Positions 17,883-25,807 of a stretch of 64,000 nucleotides of DNA are shown piece by piece. Below the pieces are notes generated by a model. The model was not told the origin of the DNA. It was given only the letters and a program-made list of their open reading frames with translations, and did no database searches. Every line of letters starts with the position of its first letter. The first letter of the stretch is position 1. Source of the DNA: JAKLIN01 sp049288015 (GTDB lineage: Archaea > Nanobdellota > Nanobdellia > Pacearchaeales > GW2011-AR1); the NCBI GenBank assembly GCA_049288015.1, contig JBAQGX010000001.1, positions 1-64,000 of the forward strand, given 5' to 3'. The translations under genes were made by a program, and so were the position numbers.

Positions 17883-18785
17883 TTATACTTCTAGACCCAT
17901 TAAATCTTCAGCCAGAACAGAATTCTTAAAGATTTTTTTCGACTCGTCAAGTATTTTTTTCTTATTCTTTTCATATCTTTGACTTATGTGAGTAAGAATT
18001 AATTTTTTTGATCCAGATTTTTTTGCAATTTCTGCAGCCTCTTCTGAAGTTAGATGTCCATATTCTGGAGCTTTGTCCTTTAGCTCTGAACTGAATGTTG
18101 ATTCACAAACTAATAGATCTGAATTTTTTACGAAAGGTATTATCTTTTTGTTGAATGAGGTATCAAGAACGAATGAAATCTTTTTATCTTCCTCTTTAAA
18201 TGTCAATTTTTTAGCAGAATATTTTTTCCCTTTGTAAGTTATATCTTTTCCCTCTTTTAGTCTTTTTAACAATGGTCCTGATGGAATTTTCTCTTTCTTC
18301 AATAAGTTCTTATCTATTCTAATTTGACCTTTTTTCACAAAGATATATGCATTGCATGGTATAAGATGAGTCATGGCTTCAGATTCTAGGTAAAAATCAT
18401 CTGTTTCGAAGAATTTTCCATTAACTTCTTTTATTTCTATTTTGTAATTTTTTGTGAACTTAAATACATTCTGCATTTCTTCGACGAATTTTTTTGTTCC
18501 TTTAGGTCCGTAAATATAAAGAACTCTTTTGTAATCTGCCAATGCAAGAGATTGTAAAATTCCGGGCAATCCAAGAATGTGGTCTCCATGCCAATGAGTA
18601 ATTAATATCCTTGTAATCTTTCCTATATTCAATTGAGCTTTTCTAAATTGTCTTTGAGTTCCTTCTCCGCAGTCTACCAGAATATTTTCCTCTTTATATC
18701 TTAGTAAAATAGAAGTATGATTTCTTTCAGCCGTTGGAATAGCATCAGATGTACCTAAGAAAGTCAATTCCATCTTTTCTGGCAT
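17883..18785 (-). CDS. rnz: Ribonuclease Z
   Basis: RNase Z cuts the 3' trailer of tRNA precursors so that CCA can be added; the tRNA genes in this window lack encoded CCA. The 300-aa metallo-beta-lactamase protein has LGTSDAIPT at 10-18, the zinc motif HWHGDH at 64-69, the exosite region before 'KNYKIEI', and later HLIPC, DTS and the 'LTHISQRY' His motif. This is the short RNase Z form. The start at 18785 is supported by a TATA-like box near 18811; a second Met at residue 5 is possible. Confidence 0.95.
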   Translation of the reverse strand: MPEKMELTFLGTSDAIPTAERNHTSILLRYKEENILVDCGEGTQRQFRKAQLNIGKITRILITHWHGDHILGLPGILQSLALADYKRVLYIYGPKGTKKFVEEMQNVFKFTKNYKIEIKEVNGKFFETDDFYLESEAMTHLIPCNAYIFVKKGQIRIDKNLLKKEKIPSGPLLKRLKEGKDITYKGKKYSAKKLTFKEEDKKISFVLDTSFNKKIIPFVKNSDLLVCESTFSSELKDKAPEYGHLTSEEAAEIAKKSGSKKLILTHISQRYEKNKKKILDESKKIFKNSVLAEDLMGLEV

Positions 18786-18815
18786 TAATAAATCAAGAAA
18801 AAAGAGTTTTTATGC

Positions 18816-19067
18816 TTAATCTTTTTTAATAGATGCTGAAGAAGGAGAGATGAATATTATTGTATCCCCTCTTAAGAATCCTACTCCAAGATTTCTTTTT
18901 ACTGTTCCGTTCTCTATTTCTTTTATGTTGTCTAAAACAAGATTTATGTGTATATCAAAAGCAAGCAATGTCCCTACTATCTGCTTTTCACCTTTAAGCT
19001 GAACAAGAACTTCTTTTCCTTTTGAGCTATTTAACAAATCCAGTGGTCTTTCAATTCCGTTAACCAT
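18816..19067 (-). CDS. Sm-like (Lsm) archaeal RNA-binding protein
   Basis: This 83-aa protein has an Sm1 motif (GKEVLVQLKGEKQIVGTLLAFD then HINLVLDN) and an Sm2 motif (FLRGDTIIFISP). Archaeal Lsm proteins form heptameric rings that bind U-rich RNA. It lies 30 bp upstream of the RNase Z gene on the same strand. The TATA-like element AATTTATAAAC centred about 25.5 bp upstream supports the start. The short acidic/basic C-terminus is typical. Confidence 0.93.
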   Translation of the reverse strand: MVNGIERPLDLLNSSKGKEVLVQLKGEKQIVGTLLAFDIHINLVLDNIKEIENGTVKRNLGVGFLRGDTIIFISPSSASIKKD

Positions 19068-19202
19068 TACTCTAGTCTAGTTGAATAATTTATAAACATT
19101 TCGCTTATTTAGTTGATGTTTTAGTATTAATTTGATAAGTCATTAATTTTGATGAATTCTTTTTACAGAAAATTATTTAAATGAAGTTTTGACCATCATT
19201 AT

Positions 19203-19562
19203 ATGAAAACGGGAAGAAAGAAGACTGGAGGAAAATATCAGGCTTCTAGAAAGAAGAAGATGTATGAAAAACCAGGACAAAGAAGAATTACAAAGCTTGG
19301 CGACGACAAAAGGAAATCAAAAAAAGTTATGGGTGGAAAAAGAAAAGTATTTTTGCTCAAATCTAAGCTAGTAAATATTCAAGAAAATGGAAAGACTGTA
19401 AAAGTTGAAATAAAAAATGTTTTGGAGACACCCTCAAACAGATTCTTTGCAAGGCAGAATATTCTTACAAAAGGTACAATTATTGAAACAAGTAAAGGAA
19501 AAGTAAGAATAACCAATAGACCAACACAAGAAGGAATGGTTAATGGAATATTAGTTAAATAA
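19203..19562 (+). CDS. rps8e: 30S ribosomal protein eS8
   Basis: This basic 119-aa small-subunit protein starts with 'KTGRKKTGGKYQASRKKK', continues with 'GGKRKVFLLKSKLVNI' and ends 'NRPTQEGMVNGILVK'. These are the expected eS8 N- and C-terminal signatures, and the length is normal for archaea. A TTTAAA box centred at 19178.5 lies 24.5 bp upstream of the ATG, consistent with a leaderless mRNA. Confidence 0.95.
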   Translation: MKTGRKKTGGKYQASRKKKMYEKPGQRRITKLGDDKRKSKKVMGGKRKVFLLKSKLVNIQENGKTVKVEIKNVLETPSNRFFARQNILTKGTIIETSKGKVRITNRPTQEGMVNGILVK

Positions 19563-19596
19563 ATTTCACTACTTTTTCTCGACTACAAATATAGAA

Positions 19597-19669
19597 ACCT
19601 TTATATATGCAAAAACTTTATAAACCGTACGTAAAAATGTCTTTTCTGTATAAAAAATGGCTTTTGTAA
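19597..19669 (+). promoter_or_regulatory. Tandem TATA boxes and overlapping mini-ORF before TFB
   Basis: Two TATA-like elements precede the TFB gene, CCTTTATATATGC near 19603 and CTTTATAAAC near 19620. An 11-codon ORF (19637-19669, ATG TCT TTT ... TTG TAA) overlaps the TFB start codon in another frame. The first TATA would place transcription start near 19629, so the mini-ORF would be on that mRNA. The second would start near 19645 and exclude it. Confidence 0.35.
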
Positions 19670-20586
19670 AAAAATGTCCCGAATGTGGAAGTGTTAACTT
19701 AACGCATGACCCTCAATTAGGGGAGGTTATCTGTAACGATTGTGGTTTAGTTATCGAAGAAGAGATGGTGGATTCTGGAGCAGATGCTGCAGGCAAATTT
19801 GACAAAGGAGAGAAAAAAGGTAGAGGGGGAGCTCCAATGAGTATGCAGAAGTTTGATAAGGGTTTAATAACTAACGTCGGAGAGATATCAGATATTTACA
19901 GATTGGATCCTGGGGCTACGAGAAAATTCCTTAGATTAAAGAAATGGCAAGAAAGAGTCTCAACTTCTATTGAAAGAAATTTAAGATTGGCAATGGCAGA
20001 ATTAAGAGTTATTGCTTCTTACTTGAATTTGCCAAATGTTGTCAGGGATGAAGCTGCAAGAATTTATAATTATGTTCTTCAGAGAGGACTTGTAAGAGGA
20101 AGGAGCATGGAATCGGTCATTGCAGCATGCTTATATACGGCATGTAGATCTTATAATATTCCTAGAACTCTAGATGAAATGGCAATTGCCTCTGATGTAG
20201 AAAGAAAGGAAATTGGTAGAACTTACAGATTTATAATAAGAAAATTAGGAATTAAGATAAAACAGAGTTCTCCAAAAGATTATATTTCTAGATTTGCATC
20301 TGTTCTTAAACTGTCTCCGAAAACGCAGAATGATGCTCTTAAAATTCTTAAAAGGGCAGAAGAAGTGGAATTGACTTCAGGTAGAGGACCCGCAGGAATT
20401 TCTGCTGCTGCATTATACGTTGCAGCTTTGATGAATGACGAAAAGAAAACTCAAAGAGAAGTTGCTGATATTGCAGGAATAACTGAAGTTACTATAAGAA
20501 ACAGATATAAAGAACTTATAGAAAGGCTAGAACTGGAAGATAAAATAAAGCAGAAAGAAGTTGAACCAAAACCTCAAGTTAAGTAA
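19657..20586 (+). CDS. tfb: Transcription initiation factor B (TFB)
   Basis: TFB recruits RNA polymerase to TBP-bound TATA promoters. The 309-aa protein has an N-terminal zinc ribbon (CPECGS at 8-13 and CNDCG near 28-32) and a B-reader/linker region with 'GGAPMSMQKFDKGL'. Two cyclin-fold repeats follow (about 110-200 and 205-300) with 'SVIAACLYTACRSYNIPRTL' and 'AAALYVAALMNDEKKTQ', then the HTH 'EVADIAGITEVTIRNRYKEL' that contacts BRE. Length and order are standard. Confidence 0.97.
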   Translation: MAFVKKCPECGSVNLTHDPQLGEVICNDCGLVIEEEMVDSGADAAGKFDKGEKKGRGGAPMSMQKFDKGLITNVGEISDIYRLDPGATRKFLRLKKWQERVSTSIERNLRLAMAELRVIASYLNLPNVVRDEAARIYNYVLQRGLVRGRSMESVIAACLYTACRSYNIPRTLDEMAIASDVERKEIGRTYRFIIRKLGIKIKQSSPKDYISRFASVLKLSPKTQNDALKILKRAEEVELTSGRGPAGISAAALYVAALMNDEKKTQREVADIAGITEVTIRNRYKELIERLELEDKIKQKEVEPKPQVK

Positions 20587-20641
20587 TTTTATTTGATATT
20601 TTCATTATCTTTTTATAATTCTTGATCATACTGATTTGTAG

Positions 20642-20725
20642 GCAGAGGTAGCGAAGTGGTCAAACGCGCAAGCTTCAGAGGCTTGTTCCTTAGTGGATTC
20701 CCAGGTTCAAATCCTGGCCCCTGCA
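20642..20725 (+). tRNA. tRNA-Leu (anticodon CAG)
   Basis: This is an 84-nt type II tRNA with a long variable arm. The acceptor GCAGAGG/CCCCTGC has one A-C mismatch at the fifth pair. The anticodon stem CAAGC/GCTTG flanks loop TTCAGAG, giving CAG. The T arm CCAGG-TTCAAAT-CCTGG is perfect and the discriminator is A. Confidence 0.92.
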
Positions 20726-20768
20726 TATTTACAAAATTATAAAAACTATCGATAAATCGTTGGATTAC

Positions 20769-20852
20769 GCGGGAATGCCGGAGTGGTCAAACGGGCTGGA
20801 TTTAGGCTCCAGTAGCTTAGTGCTTGCATAGGTTCAAATCCTATTTCCCGCA
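20769..20852 (+). tRNA. tRNA-Leu (anticodon UAG)
   Basis: This is an 84-nt type II tRNA. The acceptor GCGGGAA/TTCCCGC is perfect. The anticodon stem CTGGA/TCCAG flanks loop TTTAGGC, giving UAG, and the T arm is ATAGG-TTCAAAT-CCTAT. It lies 43 bp downstream of tRNA-Leu(CAG), so two leucine isoacceptors sit in tandem. Confidence 0.94.
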
Positions 20853-20894
20853 TAATCAAGAAACAATTAAAAATATATTTTTCTTTAGTTGTCG

Positions 20895-22103
20895 ATGCAT
20901 ATAAGAAGAACACATCCTGCTAGAATAATTACTCGATTGGGTGTCTTTTATTTATTCCTTTCAATAGGTGTTTCGTTGGTTGCGACTATTTGGGCTGTAT
21001 ACTTAAATTCTTTTTTACATAATTCTTCTCTTGTAGGGCTTTTGACCAGTTTTTTTATGGTTATAGAAGTGTTAGCATATATTTTTCTAATTCCAGTTAT
21101 CGAACGTGGCAATAAGGTAAAAATGCTTATAGCATCTTTAGTTTTTTTTGTGGTTTCTTATTTACTTCTTTCAATATATTCAAATATCTATCTTGTTATA
21201 GCCTTGGGGGCAATTATTTCTATACTAACAAGTTGGAGAATAACTATATTTGGGTTAATTGTAAGGGATAAGACTTCTGATGATAATGTTTCAAAAAATG
21301 AGGGAATTATTTATTCTTTGCTTAATTCTGCTTGGCTTATAGGACCTTTAATTGCTGGATATTTTGCAAAGAATTATGGCTTTGGGAGTGTTTTCTTTTT
21401 ATCATCTTTATTTATTTTGATTTCAATTTTTGCTTTCTTTCTTTTTAGAATAAAAGACAATAGGAGAACAAAAACGATAGATCATGATATGGTTGAAGTT
21501 GTTCTTGAGTTTTTTAGACATAAGGGAAGGGCTATGACTTATTTCCTTAGTATCGCTGTAAGCTTTTGGTGGGCATTTATCTATATTTACATGCCAATCT
21601 ATATTATTGACAAGGGATACGGGGGAATATTATTGGGTGTTTTCCTGGCGGGAATTACTCTTCCTTTAATTTTCTTTGATTACATATTTGGGAAACTTGC
21701 TGGAAAAAAAGGCTTTAAGAAATTGTTTTTTATTGGGTTCATAACTTTAGGATTACTTTCTATACTTTGTTTTTTTATTTCTAACATATATGTAATTTTG
21801 GGAGTTCTTACATTGGCAAGTGTTAGTGTTTCTATGATAGAACCAACTACAGATGCTTATTTCTTAGATATAGTTGAAGAAGAAGAGAGGGATAAATATT
21901 TTGGAATTTATACGACTTCAGCGGGAATAGGAAATCTTTTTGGTGCTCTTTATGCTGCAGTGATACTTCTTGTCTTACCATTTAAATCTCTTTTTGTATT
22001 TTACGGAGCTCCTATGATTATTATCGCTTTTTTGTCTTTGGGAATAGAAGAGTCTTATGAATTTCTCAAGAAGAAGAAAAAAATGAGGCATACAAAATTT
22101 TAA
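20895..22103 (+). CDS. Major facilitator superfamily transporter
   Basis: This is a polytopic membrane protein of about 402 aa with two six-helix halves separated by a charged central loop (around 'KDNRRTKTIDHDM'). The topology, the 'SVSMIEPTTDAYFLDIVEEEERDKYFGIY' region and the repeated GLLTSFF/GVFLAG helices match the MFS fold. The substrate is unknown; an exporter is the usual guess for this subgroup. A TTG lies two codons upstream in frame, but the TATA-like AAATATATTT centred about 25 bp before 20895 favours the ATG. Confidence 0.8.
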   Translation: MHIRRTHPARIITRLGVFYLFLSIGVSLVATIWAVYLNSFLHNSSLVGLLTSFFMVIEVLAYIFLIPVIERGNKVKMLIASLVFFVVSYLLLSIYSNIYLVIALGAIISILTSWRITIFGLIVRDKTSDDNVSKNEGIIYSLLNSAWLIGPLIAGYFAKNYGFGSVFFLSSLFILISIFAFFLFRIKDNRRTKTIDHDMVEVVLEFFRHKGRAMTYFLSIAVSFWWAFIYIYMPIYIIDKGYGGILLGVFLAGITLPLIFFDYIFGKLAGKKGFKKLFFIGFITLGLLSILCFFISNIYVILGVLTLASVSVSMIEPTTDAYFLDIVEEEERDKYFGIYTTSAGIGNLFGALYAAVILLVLPFKSLFVFYGAPMIIIAFLSLGIEESYEFLKKKKKMRHTKF

Positions 22104-22129
22104 AACACGATAAAGTCTAGTTTTTTGAT

Positions 22130-22202
22130 GCGGAGATGGCACAGCGGCAACTGCGGTCGCCTGCAAAGCGACTTTCCCCGGGTTCGAGTCCCGGTCTCCG
22201 CT
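22130..22202 (+). tRNA. tRNA-Cys (anticodon GCA)
   Basis: A 73-nt cloverleaf with acceptor GCGGAGA/TCTCCGC and discriminator T. The anticodon stem GTCGC/GCGAC flanks loop CTGCAAA, giving GCA. The T arm is CCGGG-TTCGAGT-CCCGG. The discriminator U is the expected identity element for Cys. Confidence 0.95.
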
Positions 22203-22249
22203 TTTCATTTCCTAAAGTATTTATAAATAGTAGTGCCTAAGATTTATAC

Positions 22250-23935
22250 ATGTCATTCATAGTTAAGAAAAAGATACATGGTAATGATTATTTTTATCTT
22301 AACGAAAATAAAAGGATTGATGGTAAAGTGAAAACTAAGACTTTAGCTTACTTGGGAAAAGATAAGAAAGAGGCGGAGAGACTTGCAAAGGAATATCCTG
22401 ATAAAAATAAAGCAAAAAAAGAAATCATGGAAATTAAGAAAGATAAAATTGATGAACCAAAAAACAAGATTTCAATGGAAGAGCTTGCTGCGTTTTGTAA
22501 AAGAAAAGGGTTTGTTTATCCTTCAGGAGAAATTTATGGAGGTTTGGCTGGATTTTGGGATTTTGGGCCACTTGGAGTGGAACTATTAAATAACATAAAA
22601 AGAGAGTGGTGGAATTATTTTGTAAGAGAAAAGGAAAATATAGCAGGGATAGAAGCGAGCATAATCAGTCCACCAAAAACTTGGAAGGCTTCAGGGCATA
22701 TTACTAATTTTAATGATATTTCTGTAAAGTGCTTAAAATGCAAGAAATATAACAAAATTGACAGGGCAGATTTAGATAAAGCTGTTTGTGGTTTTTGTGG
22801 AGGTAATCTAGATAAATCAAGTGCGAAGGATTTGAATTTAATGTTTAAGACAAATGTTGGTCCGGTGGAAGAAGATTCTATTCAAGTTTATTTGAGGCCT
22901 GAAACTGCACAGGGGATGTTTCTTGACTTTAAACTAGTTCAGCAAACATCAAGGATGCAGTTGCCTTTTGGTATAGCTCAGATTGGAAGATGTTTCAGGA
23001 ATGAAATTGCTCCTAGAGATTTTTTATTTAGAAGTAGGGAGTTTCATATAGGGGAGTTTGAATTTTTTATAAATCCTGATGAAGTGAGATGTGAATTTTT
23101 GGAAGAAAAACATCTAAAATTAAAATTTAGATTTTTAAGTTCGGAATCGCAAACTAGTGGAAAAAATGAACTGGAAGATAAAACAATTGAAGACATTTTG
23201 AGGGAAAAGAGATTGGAAGAATGGCATGCTTATTGGCTTGCAGAGCAGATTATCTGGTTTAGATCTATAGGATTGGAGGAAATAAAAATTAGGGAACATA
23301 TGAAGGATGAGCTAAGTCATTATTCATCCGCAACTTTTGATATAGACTATGAGTATCCTTTTGGAAGTAAGGAAGTTGCAGGAATTGCTAATAGAGGACA
23401 GTTTGATCTAAAAAATCATGAAAAAGAAAGTAATCAAAGCATGACTCTTTATGATGAAAAATATAAAACTAAAGTAGTTCCAAAAGTAATTGAACCTACA
23501 TTTGGTATTGAGAGAATATTTTTAGGAATTTTAGCAAAGGCATATCATTATAATAAAGAGAAAGATTATACAATTTTAAAAATTCCTTTTAAGCTAGCTC
23601 CTATAACTGCAGCAGTTTTTCCAATTGTAAAACAGCCAGAATATGAAAAAGTTTCAGAAAGAGTTTATCATGAACTTAAAAAAGAATTCAATGTTTTTTA
23701 TGATAATTCAGGGAGCATAGGTAGGAGATATGCAAGAAATGATGAAATTGGGACCCCTTTTTGCATAACTATTGATGAAGACAGTCTGAAAAATAAAGAT
23801 GTTACTGTGAGGATGAGAGATAATGGGGAACAATTTAGAGTGAAAGAAAGTATTTTAATTGAATGCATAAAAAGAGTAATTGAAGGAGATAATATTTCTA
23901 AATTTGGGAAAAAAGTTGATACGAGGAAGAAGTAA
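22250..23935 (+). CDS. glyS: Glycyl-tRNA synthetase (dimeric type) with extra N-terminal domain
   Basis: This class II synthetase of 561 aa charges tRNA-Gly. The catalytic core starts near residue 75 (EELAAFCKRKGF, then SGEIYGGLAGFWDFGPLG), with motif 2 around 'FRNEIAPRDFLFRSREF' and motif 3 'VIEPTFGIERIF'; a zinc module has two CxxC pairs (CLKC, CGFC). The anticodon domain occupies the last 100 residues. Wording such as 'LRPETAQGMFLDF' and 'YPFGSKEVAGIANRGQFDL' resembles bacterial dimeric GlyRS more than archaeal. Residues 1-45 form a separate small basic domain ('KKKIHGNDYFYLNENKRIDGK') joined by a Lys-rich linker, unlike normal GlyRS. A TATA-like element about 26 bp upstream supports the start. 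Confidence 0.93.
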   Translation: MSFIVKKKIHGNDYFYLNENKRIDGKVKTKTLAYLGKDKKEAERLAKEYPDKNKAKKEIMEIKKDKIDEPKNKISMEELAAFCKRKGFVYPSGEIYGGLAGFWDFGPLGVELLNNIKREWWNYFVREKENIAGIEASIISPPKTWKASGHITNFNDISVKCLKCKKYNKIDRADLDKAVCGFCGGNLDKSSAKDLNLMFKTNVGPVEEDSIQVYLRPETAQGMFLDFKLVQQTSRMQLPFGIAQIGRCFRNEIAPRDFLFRSREFHIGEFEFFINPDEVRCEFLEEKHLKLKFRFLSSESQTSGKNELEDKTIEDILREKRLEEWHAYWLAEQIIWFRSIGLEEIKIREHMKDELSHYSSATFDIDYEYPFGSKEVAGIANRGQFDLKNHEKESNQSMTLYDEKYKTKVVPKVIEPTFGIERIFLGILAKAYHYNKEKDYTILKIPFKLAPITAAVFPIVKQPEYEKVSERVYHELKKEFNVFYDNSGSIGRRYARNDEIGTPFCITIDEDSLKNKDVTVRMRDNGEQFRVKESILIECIKRVIEGDNISKFGKKVDTRKK

Positions 23936-23946
23936 TTGTTATAAAT

Positions 23947-24040
23947 GGCTGCACTGGGAGTCGAACCCAGGACCTCCGGCTGTCCCAAAATAAAAGTCTA
24001 TTTCATGAGACCAGCGCTCTACCAACTGAGCTATGCAGCC
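23947..24040 (-). tRNA. tRNA with anticodon CAU (Met elongator or Ile2), contains intron
   Basis: The gene is 94 nt on the minus strand and a 72-nt mature tRNA remains after removing about 22 nt. The acceptor GGCTGCA/TGCAGCC is perfect, the T arm is CTGGG-TTCGACT-CCCAG, and the anticodon loop is CTCATGA with CAU at 34-36. The intron follows position 37. The pre-tRNA can form a central helix UCUC/GGGA with short flanking bulges and an intron hairpin AAAUA/UAUUU, the bulge-helix-bulge expected by archaeal splicing endonuclease. Elongator Met is most likely; Ile2 (agmatidine-modified CAU) cannot be excluded. Confidence 0.9.
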
Positions 24041-24079
24041 TTGAAGAATAGAGAAGAAAAAGTTATTTAAAAATTTGTT

Positions 24080-24271
24080 TTATTGCTCTGGCTTTATTTC
24101 TTTTCTTTTCATCCTTGCGAGAAATCCTGCAATTTGATTTCTAATTTTTTTACTGGGCATAGTGCTTCCTAATATTTTCTTATTAACGTTGAAATTATCA
24201 CTAAATGAAATGTCTTTCTTGTTCAAATTTATTGCTGTTCTTTTCACCAATCTGGTTTTAATTTTTCCCAT
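24080..24271 (-). CDS. rps17e: 30S ribosomal protein eS17
   Basis: This 63-aa protein matches archaeal eS17: start 'MGKIKTRLVKRTAINL', middle 'FSDNFNVNKKIL', and end 'PSKKIRNQIAGFLARMKRKE'. The length is normal for archaea. It lies between the tRNA(CAU) gene and the wHTH protein gene, on the same strand as both. Confidence 0.92.
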   Translation of the reverse strand: MGKIKTRLVKRTAINLNKKDISFSDNFNVNKKILGSTMPSKKIRNQIAGFLARMKRKEIKPEQ

Positions 24272-24305
24272 AATTATTTTCTATATCTCTTATTTTTAAG
24301 ACTTT

Positions 24306-25202
24306 CTATTCAACTTTTTCTATACTTTTAAGGTCTTTTATAGCATCAATTAAATTGTCTAATTTTTTTAGAGGTTCGCCCAAAATTAGTATTTTATATG
24401 GTAGTTTCAGTTCTTGAGATTTTTTGTAAGCGTTGATTATATCTGATTCTGCTATTTTTTTCTTATTGTACGCAATGATAAGATATTCTTCTTTTTCTTT
24501 GACTTTGAATATTATTTTATTTATTCCTATTTCTTCAATACCAATTATTTCTATATGCTTTTGTGATAAAGACTCTTTAATCTTGTTGAAAAATTTGTTT
24601 CGATTGTCTTTACTTTTTTTTGCTTGTAGTTTTGGTTTTTTAGCAGATTTTTTAATTTCATTTTTTTGATGCCTCTTGTCTATTACTTCCTTCGGGATTT
24701 CTATTATTACTTCTTCAACCAACTCTTTTGGTTCAGGGCTCAAATTTTCAACTAAGATGGTTTGCTTTGGTTCTTCTTCAACTGGTGAATAATCTGATTC
24801 TGCAATAGTGAAATATCTCCATAATATTTCATTTTCTATTTTGAATGGTATGGCAAAATCTTTTATGGTTCTTAGAGCAACTCTTATTGCTGGTTCTAAT
24901 CTTCTGTCAACAAGAAATTTATTATCTTTTAAAAGGAGATAAGCTTCTTTTTCTTTATTCTTCAAGTATTGAGAAAAATTCTCTAGCATAGGCTCTTGTC
25001 CTGGGATAAGATATAACGGAGAACTTCCAACATGCATATTTGAGATTTTTAATCTTTTATCCGCAATTAATTCAGAAAGAAATGCAGAGGCAAATAAGAT
25101 ACTTAATCCGGTCTCATGCGCAATGAAAACAGGGAGATTTGGCCCAGTTGATCTTATCATAGACAATATTTTTTCTTTTATTGCTACTGCATCTTGGCCC
25201 AT
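24306..25202 (-). CDS. Predicted winged-helix protein, unknown function
   Basis: This 298-aa protein opens with a region that reads as a winged helix (residues 5-75: 'KEKILSMIRSTGPNLPVFIA', 'LFASAFLSELIADKRLKIS', then 'VGSSPLYLIPGQEPML'). A helical segment with 'KEKEAYLLLKDNKFLVD' and 'PAIRVALRTIKDFAIPF' follows, then an acidic then Lys-rich linker (about 150-205) and a small C-terminal alpha/beta domain. I do not know a named family; the features suggest a nucleic-acid-associated protein. It is between eS17 and endA on the same strand. Confidence 0.6.
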   Translation of the reverse strand: MGQDAVAIKEKILSMIRSTGPNLPVFIAHETGLSILFASAFLSELIADKRLKISNMHVGSSPLYLIPGQEPMLENFSQYLKNKEKEAYLLLKDNKFLVDRRLEPAIRVALRTIKDFAIPFKIENEILWRYFTIAESDYSPVEEEPKQTILVENLSPEPKELVEEVIIEIPKEVIDKRHQKNEIKKSAKKPKLQAKKSKDNRNKFFNKIKESLSQKHIEIIGIEEIGINKIIFKVKEKEEYLIIAYNKKKIAESDIINAYKKSQELKLPYKILILGEPLKKLDNLIDAIKDLKSIEKVE

Positions 25203-25236
25203 TTATTGGGCAGGTATAAGAAAGTTATAAACATTA

Positions 25237-25755
25237 TTATGGTTTGATCCATTTTACTTCATAGTAAGTTATATCTCTTTCTTCATCAACAATTGCAAGA
25301 AGAAGATTTTTCTTTGTTGAATGTGCAACTCTGTTTTTTGATGAAAATTCTTGCCAGGTGAATGTTTTTGATTCATAGTCTATAAATACAATCCATTTGG
25401 AATGTTTTTCTCCTACTTTTGTGCCTTTTTCATAAACTCTAAATTCTGCACCAAATTTTAGGGCAGTTTTTACTACATATCCTTTTTCTCTCAAATCTTT
25501 GAATACAGGGTATTTTAACTGAATTTTTTTATCTATTTTTTTGAATTTTTTTATCAATTCTTCCGGAGATATTTTCTTGTTCTTTGAAATTATTTCCATT
25601 TTATTTTTTTCAACTAGAAATAAAGCTTCTGAAGGGGAATAGATTATCTTACCTTCTTTTTTCTCTCCAAAATCACTTTTTTCATACAATGAAAAGGCAT
25701 CCGAAGAATTGCTTGAAACTATTTCTCCAAGAATGTGAGACTTTATTTTCTCCAT
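25237..25755 (-). CDS. endA: tRNA-splicing endonuclease
   Basis: EndA removes introns from pre-tRNA at bulge-helix-bulge motifs; the tRNA(CAU) intron 1.2 kb away is an obvious local substrate. The 172-aa protein has the short N-terminal domain and the catalytic C-terminal domain with 'YPVFKDLREKGYVVKTALKFG', catalytic Tyr in FRVYEKG, His in EKHSKW and Lys in 'RVAHSTKKNLLLAIVD'. The size suits the homotetrameric (alpha4) type. An ATG exists 21 bp further upstream (25776), but the TTTAAA box centred at 25781.5 lies 26.5 bp from 25755 and would leave no promoter for the longer form. Confidence 0.92.
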   Translation of the reverse strand: MEKIKSHILGEIVSSNSSDAFSLYEKSDFGEKKEGKIIYSPSEALFLVEKNKMEIISKNKKISPEELIKKFKKIDKKIQLKYPVFKDLREKGYVVKTALKFGAEFRVYEKGTKVGEKHSKWIVFIDYESKTFTWQEFSSKNRVAHSTKKNLLLAIVDEERDITYYEVKWIKP

Positions 25756-25776
25756 TTGTAGATAATATAACAGCAA

Positions 25777-25786
25777 TATTTAAAAG
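25777..25786. promoter_or_regulatory. Shared TATA box, endA and leuS
   Basis: The TTTAAA core at 25779-25784 is centred at 25781.5. It is 26.5 bp from the endA start (25755, minus) and 26.5 bp from the leuS start (25808, plus). No second well-placed TATA-like element is seen, so a single element probably directs two divergent leaderless transcripts. Confidence 0.65.
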
Positions 25787-25807
25787 TTGTTGAGGGTATT
25801 TTAATTA

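Noticed and set aside
20642..20725. tRNA-Leu(CAG) as a pseudogene because of the acceptor A-C mismatch
   Set aside because: All other stems, the anticodon loop and the T arm are intact, and a single acceptor mismatch is tolerated in functional tRNAs.
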